From an uncultured Ilumatobacter sp. (lineage in GTDB: Bacteria > Actinomycetota > Acidimicrobiia > Acidimicrobiales > Ilumatobacteraceae), in assembly GCA_937905835.1 (NCBI GenBank), contig CALCXK010000091.1, positions 1 through 5,623 on the forward strand: 5,623 nt of DNA. The letters run 5' to 3'. The translations under genes were made by a program, and so were the position numbers. Shown here piece after piece: positions 5,403-5,623 of the stretch. Position 1 is the first letter of the stretch, and each line of letters begins with the position of its first letter. The notes beneath the pieces were generated by a model. The model was not told the origin of the DNA. It saw only the letters and a program-made list of their open reading frames with translations, and made no database searches.

Positions 5403-5623
5403 CTAAATCGGCAGGTTGCCGGTGGCGCGACGGGTCGAACCCTCGTCGGTGTACGCCGCAATGGTGCGTTGGGCTATGCGCATCTGGTGGACCTCGTCGG
5501 CACCGTCGGCGAAGCGGGCCCAACGGGCGTGCTGGTACATGTGCGCCAACGGCGTGTCGGTCGAGTAGCCGAGCGCACCGTGGACCTGGATCGAGCGATC
5601 GATCACGCGACCCAACATGTTTG
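5403..5623 (-). CDS. Acyl-CoA dehydrogenase, C-terminal part (5' end outside window)
   Basis: The last 72 codons of a minus-strand gene that enters from the right edge and stops at TAG 5405-5403. The frame continues upstream of the Met at 5618, so that Met is not a start. It reads VIDRSIQVHGALGYSTDTPL, then AHMYQHARWARFADGADEVH, then QMRIAQRTIAAY. This is the FAD-dependent acyl-CoA dehydrogenase C-terminal helical domain, with the family's QxHGxxGY...PL...R...DGxDEVH pattern. These enzymes oxidise acyl-CoA thioesters to trans-2-enoyl-CoAs. The wording resembles the ACAD10/11-like branch, but the active-site base and substrate region are outside the window. It converges on the MFS gene and is probably a separate transcription unit. 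Its product could act on chains handled by the nearby oxygenases; that is inference. Confidence 0.9.
   Translation of the reverse strand, partial: NMLGRVIDRSIQVHGALGYSTDTPLAHMYQHARWARFADGADEVHQMRIAQRTIAAYTDEGSTRRATGNLPI

Noticed and set aside
1..5623. CRISPR array, tRNA, rRNA or riboswitch
   Set aside because: No regularly spaced repeats, cloverleaf or conserved RNA motif was seen on either strand.

Overview
The window is GC-rich with strong G/C preference at third codon positions. Its gene families (TetR/MFS pair, PhyH-type dioxygenase, fatty acid hydroxylase superfamily protein, acyl-CoA dehydrogenase) are typical of a lipid-metabolising Actinomycetota. Acidimicrobiia-like bacteria would fit, but that narrower placement is a guess because no rRNA or other marker gene is present.

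Layout, left to right. (1) The last 44 codons of an unidentified plus-strand gene end at 136. (2) 137-1127 holds no intact gene. Its centre (about 270-811) is a decayed IS30-family transposase in two reading frames, with the first catalytic Asp and much of the core missing. (3) 1128-3072 is a tight two-gene plus-strand operon: a membrane di-iron fatty acid hydroxylase/sterol desaturase family protein, then, 1 bp after its stop, a soluble Fe(II)/2-oxoglutarate phytanoyl-CoA dioxygenase family protein. (4) 3073-3295 is a convergent gap rich in inverted repeats, probably terminators. (5) A minus-strand TetR-family repressor (3296-3898) and a plus-strand MFS transporter (4018-5217) diverge from a compact control region (3899-4017). 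That region contains a perfect 16-bp palindrome, CGTACTAGCGAGTACG, placed where it could block both promoters. (6) After a strong hairpin downstream of the MFS gene, the C-terminal 72 codons of a minus-strand acyl-CoA dehydrogenase run off the right edge.

How it may work together: the two iron-dependent oxygenases probably hydroxylate the same or successive lipid-like substrates. The TetR regulator probably represses itself and the divergent transporter, in the usual arrangement for ligand-induced import or efflux. The acyl-CoA dehydrogenase suggests a wider fatty-acid or isoprenoid catabolic setting. Substrates cannot be read from the sequence. No tRNA, rRNA, CRISPR array or intact mobile element was seen. 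The most notable things are the palindrome-dense tetR/MFS control region and the coupled pair of mechanistically different iron hydroxylases next to a transposon scar; nothing here proves a wholly new system.
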